NCBI RefSeq assembly: GCF_027595985.1
Contig: NC_073312.1
Location: 4,551,051-4,615,050, forward strand
Origin: Sorex araneus
Taxonomy: Eukaryota > Chordata > Mammalia > Eulipotyphla > Soricidae
Reading direction: 5' to 3'
DNA length: 64,000 nucleotides
Shown here: piece after piece, positions 44,480 to 55,200 of the stretch
How positions within the stretch are numbered: the first letter of the stretch is position 1
Layout of the letters: the number at the start of each line of letters is the position of its first letter
Notes under the pieces: generated by a model
What the model was told of the DNA's origin: nothing
Databases searched by the model: none
What the model saw: only the letters and a program-made list of their open reading frames with translations
Position numbers and translations under genes: made by a program

Positions 44480-45480
44480 TTAATGGAGGAAAATGAATGC
44501 TAATTTATTCTTCATCCATACCATGCAATTTGTTAGAAAAGTAAAAGAATAGTTTGAAATTCTTTGGTCAATTGATGGATTCCTATGTTCGGGGCATAGA
44601 AATGAAACTCGACATTAAGCAGACAAATGCCGGAGCCCACAGGCGACATAAATGCTGGATAAAGCGAGCTCCACAATGGGCGTCTGAAAAGCGAGCGGTA
44701 AGCAGCCTAATGAATGATTGAATATGACCTGAGCGAAATCCCCGAGTGTTGCTGAGAGATCATTCATTTCCCGCTTAGATGTCAGGATGGCTCCCGTAAC
44801 CAGGAAAAAAGGGAGCTTGAGTCGGTACTTACTTTTAAAAACTCTTTTCAAAACCCAGTGCTTCAGATGAATCGCTATTAAAAGGGCTTCTCTGACAAAA
44901 TTTTAAGCTGTCACTCTGTGAACCTGTAGTTCAGACTGAGGCGAACCAAATGAAAAAGATAGGAATAATTCCCCAGACATGAATGTATCAATATTCTGCT
45001 TTTATGTAGTAGAACTTCAAACACGGGGGTGTATCGCTGACAGAATGTACTTTTGTCATGCTGATACTATGGTACAAAAGATTTGTGACCAAGAGATCAA
45101 CTGTGCCTTCAAGTATTTGCAGATTACTTGCCTAATTCATTAAAAGGAAGATATGGAAAAAAATAAAAATAAAAAAACCTTCCCCCTCCCCGCCCGCCCC
45201 ATTTAGGCGACCCTTCCGGAAGAAGTGTTTGCTGCATCTGTTTTATTTAAAATATATTTTGTTGGTTCGGGACATGACACATATCTTAGTGAATGATCTT
45301 TATTGTGCATGCTTCTAGAAGCTTGCAGAGAAAGCGAATCTGACACGGCTATTTTTTTCCAAGTACCTAAAAATGTCCCCAGGAACCTGTGCTTGACAGA
45401 TGCTGGCATCATGGGGGGGCTTTTGGGGAGGAAGCGAGATCGCGCCGTCCACGCGCTGTGACCATCCGTCTCCGTTAGCA
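44480..45480. promoter_or_regulatory. Candidate conserved noncoding block
   Basis: About 1 kb of SINE-free, CpG-poor, AT-balanced sequence in an otherwise GC- and SINE-rich interval. It contains homeodomain-like words (AATGCTAATTTATT, TCAATTGATGG, AATGAATGATTGAATA) and no coding frame. This texture is typical of vertebrate conserved enhancers. It is inference; conservation was not measured. Confidence 0.45.
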
Positions 45481-46280
45481 CACGCGCCGAGGGAGAGGCG
45501 GTTATTAGCAGGGCGGCAGCGGGGAGAAGTAGCTGGGGGAGTCCTCCTCTGCTCGTCGTCCCCCCTTCCCAGGGGAGAGTGGAGGCAGGGGTGTAGGGGA
45601 GCGGCGAGTGGGTGCCACCTCGGCGCCCTGCTCAGACAAGATGTCAGTCCTTTGTTCCCATCTAATTTTAGTACATCCTGGCTGGAAAAAAAAAAAAAAG
45701 GTTAAGATGAAAAATGTCAGGATGGCTTCCAGCCACGGAGCGCGGGTGGGAAGTCGGGAGCAAGAGGGGAGGAAGGAGCAGTTTACACCCCTCATCCGGC
45801 GGCGGCCAGCCCTCCCCCACTGTGGATTTTGACGGTGGAGCGACTCAGTTCTCCTCCCCCGGGAGGAGTGTGAGTCGGGACACCGCCGTCGGGGCAGTTC
45901 CGGAGGCGGATGAAAGGGCCGCGGGCAGCCTGGAAGGAGAGGTCTGGGACGGGAGAGTGTTGGCTGCGTCGCCCAGGGCAGACGCTTCGAGGGTTGCCTG
46001 GATTCCGTGGGGTCGCTCTCTCGCAGCGCGCGGGGATGGGGGCGTCGTGGGGTTTGGAGGGTGGTCGTGAGCGAGACCCGGGTCCGAGCGCCCCTGCGGA
46101 GTCCGCACAGGGAGCGCGGCCTTCCTGCCGCTGGCCCGTTGGGGGTGAAGTGTGGACACGCAAGGATTTTCTTTCTTCCTTTCAAAAAGAAAAACGTTCT
46201 TTGTTAGGACCCCGTCAGCTGTGTGCGAGCAGATGCGCTGCCCACTGTGCTACCTGTCTGGCCCTGAAAGAGAGATCGAC
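45481..46280. other. GC-rich intergenic sequence
   Basis: Raised CpG between about 45,740 and 46,140 with no recognised exon or core promoter motif. Long open frames on both strands are compositional. Confidence 0.4.
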
Positions 46281-46284
46281 TCCA

Positions 46285-46410
46285 GGCAGGGGCCACGCCC
46301 AGCTGTGCTCAGGGGTTACTCCTGACTCGACGCTCAGGGATCACTCTCGGGCTCAGGGTGGGATGCTGGGGATCGAACCCGGGTCACCCGCCCAGCTGTA
46401 GTAACGGTGG
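46285..46410 (-). repeat. SOR SINE, 5' end lost
   Basis: GGGGCCACGCCCAGCTGTGC to GATCGAACCCGGGTCACCC; the head beyond the B box is missing. Confidence 0.75.
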
Positions 46411-46867
46411 TCTCTGGACCACTCAGACCCTGGCCCTGGGCTGGAAGTCTCTTCCCAGCCTGTCTGAGACACGCATCTGAGTGTCCGTCTGTGCTGCCGG
46501 GCGGCCTGGACCCGTGTGTGTCCTGCACACGGTGGTCACTCGCTTTCCCTTCGGTATACCCCTTCCAAGGAGTCTGAGAGCGTGGGGGGCGGCCGGCGTG
46601 GGGCTCGTTTCGAGCGTCTTCACCGCTTCCCAGCAGCGCGGTGCCGGATCAGTGACCCTTCCTCTGGACCCTTCTCGCCGGAACTAATGTAGTGGCTCGG
46701 TCATGAGCGGCTTTTGTGTTTCCTTACCCTCCCGTGCCGTGCCCTAATGGATTCCGCTCCATTGTTAGGTAGTTTCCATCCCGGGTCCAAGAGACAGCGG
46801 AGAGGACTGGGGGGAAGGTGTGGGGGGCTTTGGGACAGGTGGACTTTGCAGAACTTGGAAAAAAAGT

Positions 46868-47192
46868 TGGGGGCCGGAGCGATAGTCCAGAGGGCAAGGC
46901 TGACCCGGCCTCCACCGCTGGTGCTCCGTAGGCTCCCCTAGTGCACCAGGGGTGTCCCTGAGCTCGGAGCCCTGAGCACTGCCTGTTGGACCCCAAAGCT
47001 GAAGGGGAAACTCACGTACAGGTGGTTTTCTGTCTGTACGGCTGGAGAGCTTCCTAGTGCAACGCCTGCTTTGCATGCAGGAAGCCGAGGGTTTGTCCCC
47101 AGAACCACACGCTCCCCCGAGCACTTTCAGGAGCCGCCCTGGAGCCCACAGATGGGAGTAGCCCCTGAGCACTGCCAGGTGTGCCCCAGGTA
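46868..47192 (+). repeat. Two older SOR SINEs
   Basis: Copies at about 46,868-46,995 (GGGGCCGGAGCGATAGTCCA) and 47,040-47,192 (GGCTGGAGAGCTTCCTAGTG) are both diverged. Confidence 0.7.
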
Positions 47193-47269
47193 CACAAAAG
47201 CCATCCAGCTGCTCCTGCTGCTGCTTCCTCTTCACCTCCTTCTCCTCCTGTTCTCCTCGTCCTGGCCTT

Positions 47270-47485
47270 TCTTCCTTCTTTCTTCCTTTTTTTTTTTTTT
47301 TTTTTGCTTTTTGGGTCACACCCGGCGATGCACAGGGGTTGCTCCTGGCTCTGCACTCAGGAATTACCCCTGGCGGTGCTCAGGGGACCCTATGGGATGC
47401 TGGGAATCGAACCCGGGTCGGCCACGTTCGAGGCTAACGCCCTACCCGCTGTGCTATTGCTCCAGCCCCTCTTCCTTCTTTCTTC
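47270..47485 (-). repeat. SOR SINE, young, with target-site duplication
   Basis: Complete copy (47,289-47,468). CTTCCTTCTTTCTTC flanks both ends, within a C/T-rich stretch. Confidence 0.9.
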
Positions 47486-47519
47486 TTCCTCTTCCTTTTT
47501 AATTGTGTGTGTGAAGGGG

Positions 47520-47716
47520 GGAGGGTTCAATTCCTCCTTCTTTCTCGGAGAGCCCGGCAAGCTACCGAGAGTTTCCCGCCCGCATGGCAGAGCCTGGCAA
47601 GCTACCCGTGGCGTATATGACATGCCAAAAACAGGAACAAGTCTCAGTGGAGACGTTACTGGTGCCCGCTCGAGCAAATCCATGAACAGTGGGACGACAG
47701 TGCTATAATGCTACAG
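47520..47716 (+). repeat. Type B SINE, head-truncated
   Basis: It starts at the B box (GGGTTCAATTCCTCC), has the full type B body, and ends in three tail units ACAGTGCT ATAATGCT ACAGCGTT. Confidence 0.88.
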
Positions 47717-47717
47717 C

Positions 47718-47718
47718 G

Positions 47719-47771
<53 letters not shown>
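47718..47771. repeat. (GT)n microsatellite
   Basis: About 26 GT units lie between a type B SINE end and an antisense SOR SINE. Confidence 0.95.
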
Positions 47772-47772
<1 letters not shown>

Positions 47773-48132
47773 AGGTCACACCCAGATTCCTGGCTGTGCA
47801 TCAGGAATCACTCCTGGCAGTGGTTGGGGGACTGTATGGGATGCTGAGGATTGAGCCCGGGTTGGACACGTGCAAGGCAAACGCCCTGCCCGCTGTCTTA
47901 ACACTCTGGCCCTGTGCAGCTCCTTCTTAGTCTTTAGACAAGGCTGGCACTGAAGCACCTTTTCGGGGGGTTGTGAGAGTTTGGACACAGGGGTGCTCAG
48001 GGCTTATTCCTGGCTCTGTGTTCAGGGGTCACTCTTGGTGATGCTCAGAATCAAACTCAGTGCCAGGGACCAGAGTGGTTTCGGGTGCATGCAGGGCAGA
48101 CACTTCACCCCTGTACTATTTCTCCAGCCTCT
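47772..48132 (-). repeat. Two antisense SOR SINEs
   Basis: Copies at 47,772-47,915 (with a small body deletion) and 47,985-48,132 (old). Confidence 0.8.
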
Positions 48133-48139
48133 GAAGAGA

Positions 48140-48525
48140 CCCAGTGAAGAAATGAGGCCGTATAGCAGTGCTGTTGTATTCGCCAAGCGCCCCTTCTGCT
48201 ACTCGGGCTCAGAACCCCCCTCAGGCTGCAGGCCACTGCCTGCCCTCAGGGGCCGCTCTTTTCTCATAGGTGAAGGTGAGAGGGGGAGGCCCCTTCCTGT
48301 CATTAGATTGGAAACTGCGCTGCTTCCGGGGATACCCAGCACGGGTCCCGCGGCGAGGGCGCCAGCCCTGGGATGCCGTGCAGGGCATCGCACGGGATTG
48401 GGGTCTTGGCGGTGCTCCGGGGTTGCTCCCAGCAGTGTGGAGGGCCAGGAACTGCGGGGGCTCGTGCAGAGCACAGCTCCAGCTCTCAGAGCCTTCGCTC
48501 AGCCTCGGAGGTGCACTGGGTGTTT
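48140..48525. other. Intergenic unique sequence
   Basis: No gene or repeat recognised. Confidence 0.45.
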
Positions 48526-48527
48526 AG

Positions 48528-48737
48528 AGAAGAGTAGGCCCGGGGCCAGAGCGATAGCACAGCGGGGAGGGCGTTTGCCTTGCACGTGGCTGACCCGGTT
48601 CGATCCCTGGCATCCCATAGGGTCCCCCCAAGCACTGCCAGGAGCAATTCCTGAGTGCAGAGCCAGGAGGAACCCCTGAGCATCGCTGGGTATGTCCCCC
48701 CCCCAAAAAAAAAAAGAATAGCAGAGTAGGCCCGTGG
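48528..48737 (+). repeat. SOR SINE, young, with target-site duplication
   Basis: Complete copy (48,541-48,714) ending in a C-run and A-run. AGAGTAGGCCCG occurs at about 48,531 and 48,724. Confidence 0.93.
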
Positions 48738-48902
48738 GCCCGAGCCATAGTACAGTGGGGAGGGCACTTGCCTTGCGTGCACCTAACACCAGGTGTCATT
48801 CCTGGTGCTCCGTTTGGTACCCCGGCACAGCCAGGAGTGATCCACGAGCACTGCACCAGGAGTAAGTCCTGACCACCCCCAGGAGTGGTCCAACCTCTGC
48901 AA
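48738..48902 (+). repeat. SOR SINE, older copy
   Basis: GGGCCCGAGCCATAGTACAGTG to AGGAGTGGTCCAACC. Confidence 0.8.
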
Positions 48903-48909
48903 ATATAGA

Positions 48910-49420
48910 CTAGCATTCCAGCCTCTTCCTCGGGCTGGTTCTGCTCTCCACGTCAGCTGCAGGCAGGCAGAATCGGCCGGGCTGGTTGTCTAATACACAT
49001 TCGCAGTGTTGTTAAAACATCTTTGCTCTTGGTTCCGAGGAGATGGGCGGAGTGCGGGAGCGAGGTAAGGAGCCTGCAGGCGGGGAGGTGGGGCGAGCGT
49101 TTCCGCCGCGCTCTGCTGTCTGCCCACCCAGCTTCTGTGGTTTTTACTTTTCAGTCCAAGGGGTTCAGGCTTCAGATTGGGCATTTGGATTCTGTGAAAC
49201 TCTCATCGTGCAGCTTCCTGTGTGTCGGATGAAAGCGGAATTTGCTCGGCTTCATTTTCACGTGCACAGTACAGGAGGGGGTAGCGTTGAGCTGATCTCC
49301 GGGGATGAGTTAAAAATAGTTTTCTTAAGGCAGTGACTTACATAGCAGGTCGTTGAGAGGGGGATAGTACATTAGGTTTCGGTCTCGTGTCTCAAATACT
49401 AGACCCGACTTCCATTGAAG
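48910..49420. other. Intergenic unique sequence, possible conserved element
   Basis: SINE-free sequence. About 49,135-49,400 has mixed composition with words such as CAGATTGGGCATTTGGATTC and CGGCTTCATTTTCACGTGCA, and could be conserved noncoding. Not demonstrated. Confidence 0.35.
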
Positions 49421-49810
49421 AGTATTTAAGGGGCTGGAGTGGTGGCACGGCGGGGAGGGCGTCTGCCTTGCATGCAGCCAGCCCAGACTTGATCCCCAGC
49501 ATCCCATATGGTCCCCCGAGCACCTCCAAGAGTAACTTCTGAGTGCAGAGCCAGGAATAACCCCTGAGCATTGCTGGGTGTGACCCGAAAAGATAAAATT
49601 TTTTGTTGTTGTTGTTTTTGGGTCACACCTGGTGATGCTCAGGGGTTACTCCTGGCTCTGCACTCAGGAATTACTCCTGGCGGTGCTCAGGGGACCATAT
49701 GGGATGCTGGGATTTGAACCTGGGTCGGCCGCGTGCAAGGCAAGCGCCCTACCCGCTGTGCTATCACTCCAGCCCCCAGATAAAAATTTTTTTAAAAAGT
49801 ATTTAAGAAG
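49421..49810. repeat. Plus SOR SINE with minus SOR SINE nested in its tail
   Basis: The outer plus copy (49,431-49,597) is flanked by AGTATTTAAG at 49,421 and about 49,798. The inner minus copy (49,599-49,778) is flanked by AGATAAAATTTTTT and AGATAAAAATTTTTT. The two form an inverted pair. Confidence 0.9.
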
Positions 49811-49811
49811 G

Positions 49812-49975
49812 ACTGGAGCAGTAGTGCAGCAGGGAGGGCACTTGCCTTGCACGCAGTGACTTGGGTTCAATCCCTGACACACCACATGTTCCCCTGAGCA
49901 CCGCCAGGAGTGATTCCTGAGTGCAGAGCCTTGAACACTGCTGGGTATGACCTAAAAATAAAAACAAAAACAAAA
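49812..49975 (+). repeat. SOR SINE, shortened
   Basis: GGACTGGAGCAGTAGTGCAGC to GGGTATGACCTAAAAATAAA, lacking the AGGAGTAACCCC segment. Confidence 0.85.
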
Positions 49976-49977
49976 AA

Positions 49978-50178
49978 TGTATTTTAGAGGGGCCAGAGCG
50001 ATAGCACAGCGGGTAGGGCATTTGCCTTGCATGCGGCCAACCCGGGTTCGATCCCCGGCATCCCATATGGTCCCCGAAGCACCGCCAGGAGTAATTCCTG
50101 AGTGCAAAGCCAGGAGTAACCCCTGAGCATCGCTGGGTGTGACCCAAAAAAGCAAAAAAAAAAAAATGTATTTTAGAG
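49978..50178 (+). repeat. SOR SINE, young, with target-site duplication
   Basis: Complete copy (49,990-50,166) with TGTATTTTAGAG on both sides. Confidence 0.95.
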
Positions 50179-50395
50179 AAAAAATTGACAACGGTTTTCA
50201 TTTGGCGATGGATGACCTCCTAGTTTAGGGTGCGGTGGACATAGTATTTAGAGTCAGTTCACATGAACATATTAGACCTCTCTCTCAGCTACGCCTGGCG
50301 GATCACTGAGGTAAGCATGGGTAAGCTGTGTTCCGTGACACCGAGGGTCAGCTTTGGTGGGATCACACTTAGGTCAGGGGAAGGCCAGGAATCAA

Positions 50396-50612
50396 ACCTC
50401 CTTTTCAGGGGCTGGAGCAATAGCACAGCAGGGAGGGCCTTTGCCTTGCACTCGGTTGACCCAGGTTCGATTCCCAGCATCCCATACGGTCCCCTGAGCA
50501 CTGCCAGGAGTAATTCCTGAGTGCAGAGCCAGGAGTAACCCCTGTGCATCACTGGGTGTGACCCAAAAAGCAAAAAAAACAAAAACAAAAACAAAACACC
50601 TTCTTTTCATCC
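50396..50612 (+). repeat. SOR SINE, young, with target-site duplication
   Basis: Complete copy (50,408-50,583) with ACCTCCTTTTCA on the left and ACCTTCTTTTCA on the right. Confidence 0.93.
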
Positions 50613-50739
50613 GGAGTACGGAAGGGGCCAGCGAGACTGCAGAGCGGGCAGGGTTTACTCCTGCAGCCTCAGATGCGCCTCAGACCTGCTGCAGGGACCC
50701 CGGGCGTAGCCCCCTACGGCCCAGCTCCTTTCCCGAAGA

Positions 50740-50938
50740 AATAAAACAGGGGCTGGAGCCATGGCACAGTGGGGAGGGCATTTGCCTTGCACGGGGCCAA
50801 CCCGGGTTCGACTCCCAGCATCGCAGAGGGTCCCCTGAGCACCGCCAGGGGTAGTTCCTGAGTGCAGAGCCAGGAGTAACCCCTGTGCATCGCCGGGTGT
50901 GACCCAAAAAGCAAATGAATAAAGAGGTCAATAAAACA
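50740..50938 (+). repeat. SOR SINE, young, with target-site duplication
   Basis: Complete copy (50,750-50,927) with AATAAAACAG on both sides. Confidence 0.93.
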
Positions 50939-50984
50939 GTATACTAGGCTTGATAAGTCTTACATTTCTCAGCAACTTATTTAT

Positions 50985-51115
50985 TTGCTTAGGTTTAGAG
51001 CCGCACCCAGCTGTGCTCGGAGCTGACTCCTGATGGTGGCGGGGGCCGTTTGCCGTCCCAGCAACTGCACCCACGTTGGCTGCGAGCACCGCAAGGTCCC
51101 CCCCGCCCCCCCATC
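50985..51115 (-). repeat. SOR SINE, shortened
   Basis: TTTAGAGCCGCACCCAGCTG through CATCATCTCTCCAGC. Confidence 0.65.
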
Positions 51116-51119
51116 ATCT

Positions 51120-51700
51120 CTCCAGCGCCTTCTCAGCACCTTTACGTGGAGAGAGCAAAAAGCTGTCGTGTTATTTTTGCTGACTTACCGCGTGTCAGGT
51201 GTCCAGCGTCTGTTTTCTCGTAGCTCGCCTTTCCCCGTGGAACGCTGAGGGTCCCTGTTGGCTGTGTGTCGCCAAAGCACTCTCAGGCCGAAGTCAGTTC
51301 GAACTGTGGCTCGGTTCTCGTGCCGCTCGTGTTACCCCGGGCGTCCTGTCCCCTGAGCTGCACGCGTGACATTTGCTGTGTTTCCGCACCGGCCCGCTCA
51401 GAAGGCGGGGTTCGTGCTCGGGACACAGGCTCACAGCCCACATGTGTGGCACACAGTAGCCGCCCCAGCTGGCATGCTCCGTACCTCAATGGCGCGGGAC
51501 ATGCGGCTGCGGAGCCGAGCCCACTCACGGGCGCTGATTCCAGAGGCCTCCCCCTTCCGGCGCCTTCCACTCGCCCTCCTCAGAGGAGTCAGGTTGGCTG
51601 GTTAAATTCACTGCCCTGGGTATTTTTTTCAGTGAACTCAATGTATTTTATTTAGCTCCTGAATCAAAAAGTAACTTGGTCTTCACGCACCGAAGTATCC
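51120..51700. other. Intergenic unique sequence
   Basis: No gene or repeat recognised. Confidence 0.5.
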
Positions 51701-51719
51701 CTTAAAAAGAGGGTGTGTT

Positions 51720-51894
51720 GGGCTGGAGCAATAGCACAGCGGGGAGGGCGTTTGCCTTGCACGCAGCTGACCTGGGTTTGATCCCCAGCATCCCCTGTGG
51801 TACCCCGAGTACCGCCAGGAGGAATTCCTGAGTGCAGAGCCAGGAGTAAGCCCTGAGCATCGCCCAGTGTGACCCAAAAAGAAAAAAAAAGAGA

Positions 51895-51950
<56 letters not shown>
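51720..51950 (+). repeat. SOR SINE followed by (GT)n(GA)n
   Basis: Complete copy (51,720-51,893) whose A-rich tail runs into (GT)n then (GA)n to 51,950. Confidence 0.92.
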
Positions 51951-51951
<1 letters not shown>

Positions 51952-51954
51952 TTA

Positions 51955-52590
51955 CATAGCTCTATAAAATCGCTAGTTTTCACGAGTGGCAAGGCTTCCA
52001 AGTCCAAGATAAGAATAGGGAAAGCAAGAAGGAATGCCGTGGTTAAACATGCTTCTGCAGGTGTGGTGCTTGGCTCCGAGCTGGGCCCGAGGGAGAGGGG
52101 CACCTGCTCCCAGAACTTCCCACTGGTGGGCTCAGACTCCCACCTAGACGCCCCCCACCCCGCCTTTTCCCATCTGAACCAGAGAAGTGCGTTTCGCTGA
52201 CTCGTTTTCAGTCACCAGTCTCTGAAAGAGGCCTCAGGTGGCCTGATGCTGTCTCCCCGTCATCTGCCGTGAGCAGTCTGAAAGCGTCCTGCTGTTTGCG
52301 AAGAGGGGCTTCTCAGCCGGAGAAAGGGCGCTGTGAAATGCGACTGACTGGCCCTCAATACAGCGGTCGTGTTCACGAGGCCGCGGCTTTGCAGACAACC
52401 AAAGGGGCCGCTCAGAGCAGGCGGCGCCGCGCACACACACGCCCGTTTACTTCACTGCCTCTCCCGTCCGCTGGGAATCGTGTTATTCTCAGAGACAAGC
52501 CCATTGATCATTCGGCAAGTTCACAGCCATCACCGTCCATCAGCTTGTGGGAACACGGAGCGGGGCCGACCGGCCTTCGAGCCAGCTTCA
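51955..52590. other. Intergenic unique sequence, possible conserved element
   Basis: SINE-free. About 52,195-52,560 is of mixed composition without coding signal. Confidence 0.4.
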
Positions 52591-52597
52591 AAGCCAG

Positions 52598-52770
52598 GGC
52601 TGGCTCGACGGACAGCAGACGGGGCTCTTGCCTTGCATGCGGCCGGCCCACGTTCCACCCTCATAGGACCCCCTGAGCCCCAACCAGGAGAGACCCCCGA
52701 GTGCAGAGCCAGGACTAAGCCCCGAGCACCCCTGGGTTTGGCCCAGAAACCAAAAAAAATCAACTAAATC
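52598..52770 (+). repeat. SOR SINE, divergent
   Basis: GGGCTGGCTCGACGGACAGC head with lost A box; ends GGTTTGGCCCAGAAACCAAA. Confidence 0.75.
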
Positions 52771-52774
52771 AAAC

Positions 52775-53515
52775 ACCGCCTGACTACCTAGAACACTCCT
52801 TCCGGCATATGAGAACCGGGCCGTTCCCGTCCCCTGCACAAAAGTGCTTAGGTGAAGACTTTATTAGCTTGTTGATACAAGTTGTAGTTGGTTACACCCT
52901 CTCTTATAAAATACACCCTCACTGTCTCCTGTTGCCTAAGAGCTTTGCACCAGGAACGCCTCGCCTCTTCCTTAGTCCAGAAGGGCTCTCGGTTTAAATT
53001 CTGGCGTTTTCTAGTGAGTGGGACGCAAACCGCACACGGCTGTTCCCCCGGTAGCGGTTCTGCTTCAAGAGGTGCGCTGAGGCCGGGGGGGCGGTGGGGG
53101 TGGGGGGGCTCCTGCCCTGGCTTCGTTCGTGGATATGCCGAGAGGGACGCTGCATGGAATCCCCACATTGTAGCCTGGGTTTCGAGCATGTTCCTGGAGG
53201 AAGATCGTACAGAGCCCCCACGGTCTAAATTTTCCAGAGTCGATGGCTTCATTAGGTGAGTTATAAGGGAAACGCTAGCAGTGATTATCTTTAGGTTACT
53301 GATGGATTTTTTTCCCTTAGCTTGGCCAGGGAATTTAGGGTTCGGCTGTGCGCTAAATCTGAATTTGGTCTTTATGGACTGAACAAAGGAAGACGGTTTG
53401 ATTGCCCCCCTCTTCCGGGCCCCCCACCCCCTGCTTTCATTATTTTAATCCAGAGCTGAATAGAAAACAACACAAGCTTTTGGATAGTACTTTAATTTTT
53501 TATCTTGCATTTTTT
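52775..53515. other. Intergenic unique sequence, possible conserved element
   Basis: About 52,850-52,960 (GACTTTATTAGCTTGTTGAT) and 53,220-53,310 are AT-balanced and SINE-free. No exon recognised. Confidence 0.4.
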
Positions 53516-53519
53516 GATT

Positions 53520-53632
53520 TCCGGTTTGGGGGCCACGCTCGGCAGTGCTCAGGGTTGACTCTTGGCTCGGTGCTCAGGAAACCCTCTGGGGTTCTGGGAG
53601 AGTGCCCTTCCTGCTGTGCTCTCTCCAGCCCC
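53520..53632 (-). repeat. SOR SINE, internally shortened
   Basis: GGTTTGGGGGCCACGCTCGG to CTGTGCTCTCTCCAGCCCC, with the B box region lost. Confidence 0.75.
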
Positions 53633-53814
53633 TGGATAGGATTCTTGATCTTTAATTTTTAATAATAACTTGAGTCCTCCTGGGTGTTTATATGACTTTA
53701 GGGCACCGCATGACGGGTCGTTCTCATGACATGAAAGGGTAAGTAAGTGACACAGGCCTTAATGGACCGAGTTTGAGCCTGTGGAGAGTCAGGTGAAGAG
53801 AATGAGGTCTGGAG

Positions 53815-53960
53815 GCTGGAGCGATAGTACAGCGGGGAGAGCACTGTGCCTTGCACGAGGCCGACCCTGGTTTGATCCTCGGCATCCCACGTGATCCCCT
53901 GAGCACTGCCAAGAGTGCTTCCTGAGCACCGCCGGGCGTCACCCAAAAAAACAAAAGAAC
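53815..53960 (+). repeat. SOR SINE with body deletion
   Basis: Head GGCTGGAGCGATAGTACAGC, ends GGGCGTCACCCAAAAAAAC; the GCAGAGCCAGGAGTAACC part is missing. Confidence 0.88.
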
Positions 53961-53964
53961 ACGA

Positions 53965-54185
53965 AAAGAAAATGAGATCCATGGGGCTGGAGCGATAGCA
54001 CAGCGGGGAGGGCGTTTGCCTTGTACTCGGGCCGACCTGGGTTCAAATCCCAGCATCCCATAGTGTCCCCTGAGCACCGCCAGGAGTAATTCCTGAGTGC
54101 AAAGCCAGGAGTAACCCCTGTGCATCGCCAGGTGCGACCCAAAAAGCAAAAAAAAAAAAGAAAAAAAGAAAATGAGATCCATTGG
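53965..54185 (+). repeat. SOR SINE, young, with target-site duplication
   Basis: Complete copy (53,984-54,167) with GAAAATGAGATCCAT on both sides (about 53,967 and 54,168). Confidence 0.95.
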
Positions 54186-54369
54186 TCAGCGGCCCAGTTT
54201 CCAGTCTGCTGCCGTCCACTGTCACTCCTCAGGGCGACGGGCTGCTGTGGGCGGGGCAGGGGCGGCCCAGCCAGCGGGTCTGCCATGGCCGCACTCTGGA
54301 ATTTCGTGAGACTAGAGTCATCCTGGAAGCAAGGAGCATAATGGCGGCAGTAACTGCTTCCAGCCCCGG

Positions 54370-54580
54370 GACCCCTGCCTCCTGTTTTTTTTTTTTTTCT
54401 TTTTGGGTCACACCTGGCGATGCACAGGGGTTACTCCTGGCTCATGCACTCAGGAATCACCCCTGGCGGTGCTCAGGGGACACTATGGGATGCTGGGATT
54501 CGAATCCGGGTCGGCCGCGTGCAAGGCAAGCGCCCTCCCCGCTGTGCTATCTCTCCAGCCCCCTGCCTCTTGTTTTTGAG
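54370..54580 (-). repeat. SOR SINE, young, with target-site duplication
   Basis: Complete copy (54,385-54,562). CCCCTGCCTCCTGTTTTT on the left matches CCCCTGCCTCTTGTTTTT on the right. Confidence 0.94.
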
Positions 54581-54900
54581 TTGACCCGGTGAACTCAGAA
54601 TTGCCGGGTAGCCAGAATAGCCGGTGTGTCTGCCAGCAGGAGGCACTCCGGGACCCCCTCACCAGAGTCTGCTCAGGGCCGGCTGGGGTGTTCTGAGGGG
54701 CCCCAGGTCTCCGTTCACCATAGGAGGAGGCTCCTGGATCCTCGGTCCCAATCCTTGGTTCCATGCCGGGCTTGACAGGTCATTGTCGTGGGTGGGGTTG
54801 TCCCGTCACCCACACCCCCAGGAGCTTCGTCCTTGCCCCCCGGGCGGCTGCAGGTGCAGGTGGAGGTGGCAGCTCAGGAGTGTTCTGGAAGAGCACGATG
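54580..54900. other. Intergenic unique sequence
   Basis: No element recognised. Confidence 0.45.
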
Positions 54901-54901
54901 G

Positions 54902-55015
54902 GGCTGGAGTGGAGAGACGGAGCACGTGGCCGCCCAGGGCCCATCCCGCACCACACGTGGCCCCGCCGGCATCGCCAGGAGTCATTCCTGAGCGCCGCTG
55001 GGGTGGCCCCCACCT
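54902..55015 (+). repeat. SOR SINE, old
   Basis: GGGGCTGGAGTGGAGAGACGG head and a shortened body ending CGCCGCTGGGGTGGCCCCC. Confidence 0.65.
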
Positions 55016-55094
55016 GCCAAACGCTCCACACACAAGCCCACGCCAGACGGGTGCAGGGTGGGGACATGGCACTCGCCCCCCAGCGCATACCAGC

Positions 55095-55200
55095 TCCTCA
55101 AGAAGTTAATTGTTCATTTACGTTTGATACCGAGTCTGAAACATTGGATTGGAATCAATTAAGTGTTCCTAGAAGCCTAGGAAAAGTTTTCTGATTTATG
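55095..55200. promoter_or_regulatory. AT-rich block upstream of the FAM53B-side CpG island
   Basis: AAGTTAATTGTTCATTTACG and GATTGGAATCAATTAAGTG are homeodomain-like words in an abrupt AT-rich island immediately before a very GC-rich region. Candidate conserved element; inference only. Confidence 0.35.

Noticed and set aside
54175-54370. Possible exon or promoter with ATGGCCGCACTCTGG and ATGGCGGC words
   Set aside because: No splice signals, no recognisable protein and only modest CpG; left unassigned.
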